Of a stretch of 64,000 nt of DNA, positions 62,750 to 64,000 are shown in pieces. Each line of letters opens with the position of its first letter. Position 1 is the stretch's first letter. The notes under the pieces are model-generated. The model ran no database searches. It was not told where the DNA came from and saw only the letters and a list, made by a program, of their open reading frames with translations. Source of the stretch: Pythium myriotylum. Taxonomy: Eukaryota > Oomycota > Peronosporomycetes > Pythiales > Pythiaceae. Position numbers and translations under genes: made by a program. The stretch is taken from contig JALJCQ010000006.1 in assembly GCA_023091665.1 (NCBI GenBank), positions 558,001-622,000 of the forward strand, written 5' to 3'.

Positions 62750-63983
62750 GTGTTCGCATCTAAAACGATTCTAGGCATAGCGTTTTCCCGACGTGAGTTT
62801 GCGAGAGTGAGCAACCAGTTTTCCACGCGTTGAATATTCCGATCGACGCTGTTCTCGACCTTTCGACGCATTTTCCCGCTTGAGATGATTGCATGCTTCC
62901 AACGCGCCAGCTCGCTTGATGTTAGATCACTCGTCTCTGGTGGGTCCATCTTCACGCGGCGATACCATTTCACACGACTGAGGTGGGGAGTCACTGGCTC
63001 GACTAGAATCCACTCGTCGCTGTCCAGAATCCCCCCGCATAACCCTTCAACGAAGAAATGGGCGACATAGTTGGATATCAACAATGCAGATCCATCACGC
63101 TCACTTGTTGGAAGGCGGCGAGTGGCGACTTGTCCTTCGGTGAGAGGCGTCGTATCGTCATGGTCTGGCGCAGAGATGAAGAGCGAGACAAGATCCGTAT
63201 TAGTTTCGTAGATATGCTACCATATACAACAGAACGATCAGCATGCGGCGTCCATCCGAACAAGCACAGAGAGGTCCTCACCATGAACTGGATGGTCTTG
63301 TCGTTGTTGGCCATGCGCGAGGTCTCGACCCACAGCGCGCTGGCCACGTCGTCAACCGAAAATGGCAGGCTCCAGCAGATTTCATACTCGAGCTCAACGC
63401 CATCTCGGCGAGGGTCCAACTCACGGAACTGCACCTTACGCATGGTGCGCCCACTGGTAAAACCTTGGGTTGCAAACACTTCTTCCGTTCGCGCTTCGAG
63501 CTCATTCAGCCGTAAGAGATGTTGCTGTGGGTCTTGCTCCGGGCCTCTGAAGTTTGTAAACGATACCTGCGGTCGAGACACTCTGGCGATTTCTTCCGAA
63601 CGCTTGAGAAGCCTGCCGACTTTTGACAGCTCGCGCTCGTGCGTGAGCAATAGCGTTCGCAGCCTGTCGTTCTCGTTCTCCGCCTTCTCCCTCTCGGATT
63701 CCTGGCGAGACGCGATGCACGACCACTCGTTTATCAACGGATCCGCACTCTTCCGGCCGCGGACGACAGCTTGAATGGCCTTCTCTAGCTCTGTGATCTC
63801 TGCGCGCAGACTCTCGAGCTCTCGCTTGCGTCGCGAGGGATACGGCGCCGACCTCCTTGCTGCTCGTTGTCGACATGTCGCCGTCGACTCGTTGGGCTCG
63901 AACAGCGAGGCCATGTCGCCTCCCCAGCCTTCGCACTGCGCTAGCGCCTCTCGCAGTGCCTCTGTCTCTCCGGGCGACGCCAT
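62746..63983 (-). CDS. Coiled-coil / START-like protein, array member 19 (inverted)
   Basis: Minus strand: exon 1 63,983-63,282, intron 63,281-63,217 (65 nt), exon 2 63,216-62,746; 390 aa. The gene starts 17 bp from the window edge, so its promoter lies outside. ALREALAQCEGWGGDMASLFEP; PYPSRRKRELESLRAEITELE; second coil RQESEREKAENENDRLRTLL. ICWSLPFSVDDVASALW before the splice; HIYETNTDLVSLFISAP, EGQVATRRLP, SDEWILVEPV, RVKWYRRVKMDPPE and NIQRVENWLL after it. Its stop codon overlaps the last four bases of member 18, tail to tail. Confidence 0.87.
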
Positions 63984-64000
63984 CTCGTTTCAGGAAATGT

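Overview
The window looks like nuclear DNA of an oomycete, probably a Phytophthora-like peronosporalean. The reasons are short GT-AG introns of 62-84 nt, GC-rich protein genes, chromodomain Gypsy elements, Copia remnants and a lineage-expanded family of coiled-coil plus START-like genes. There is no operon organisation and nothing bacterial. The species cannot be fixed from the sequence alone.

Region 1 (about 1-16,890) is a graveyard of mobile DNA. It holds a broken IQ-motif/coiled-coil gene fragment (minus strand, 327-800) and an LTR-like block with a TATA box (about 1,130-2,160). Next come a Gypsy integrase-chromodomain fragment (2,521-3,708) and an antisense coiled-coil ORF (4,109-5,560). 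A 977-bp LTR (5,640-6,616) follows, and then a defective Gypsy element with intact gag and protease motifs but a deleted reverse-transcriptase core (6,626-11,593). After that lie a decayed minus-strand gag-like gene with a CCCH zinc finger (11,663-13,685), pieces of a Copia gag and of an RNase H, and one copy of a dispersed repeat.

Region 2 (16,893-28,577) is an 11.7-kb Gypsy element bounded by two nearly identical LTRs of 1,017 and 1,018 bp and the 4-bp duplication GTAC. Its RT-RNase H-integrase-chromodomain ORF of 1,456 codons has all visible catalytic residues, but the gag zinc knuckles and the protease active site are deleted. Between pol and the 3' LTR lies a long antisense gene, now broken by three frameshifts.

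Region 3 (about 28,580-30,840) is AT-richer intergenic DNA. It has a second copy of the dispersed repeat and a series of perfect or nearly perfect palindromes.

Region 4 (30,845 to the window end) is a tandem array of one gene family: 17 intact-looking members, one member with two nonsense codons, one with a single frameshift and one heavily decayed copy. Proteins of about 384-458 residues have an acidic N-terminal motif (in the two-exon members), a basic region running into a leucine-zipper-like coil, and a START-like C-terminal half. Three members near the left end (two with three exons, one without introns) and the decayed copy form a subfamily with a clearer bZIP-like segment. The other sixteen have two exons, with a single phase-0 intron at the same place. 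Most are on the plus strand; those at 37.1-38.5, 54.8-56.1 and 62.7-64.0 kb are inverted. From memory, this resembles proteins often labelled 'M96 mating-specific protein family' in Phytophthora genomes; the name is an inference and should be checked by search. The architecture suggests lipid- or ligand-responsive regulators, but no function is shown by the sequence.
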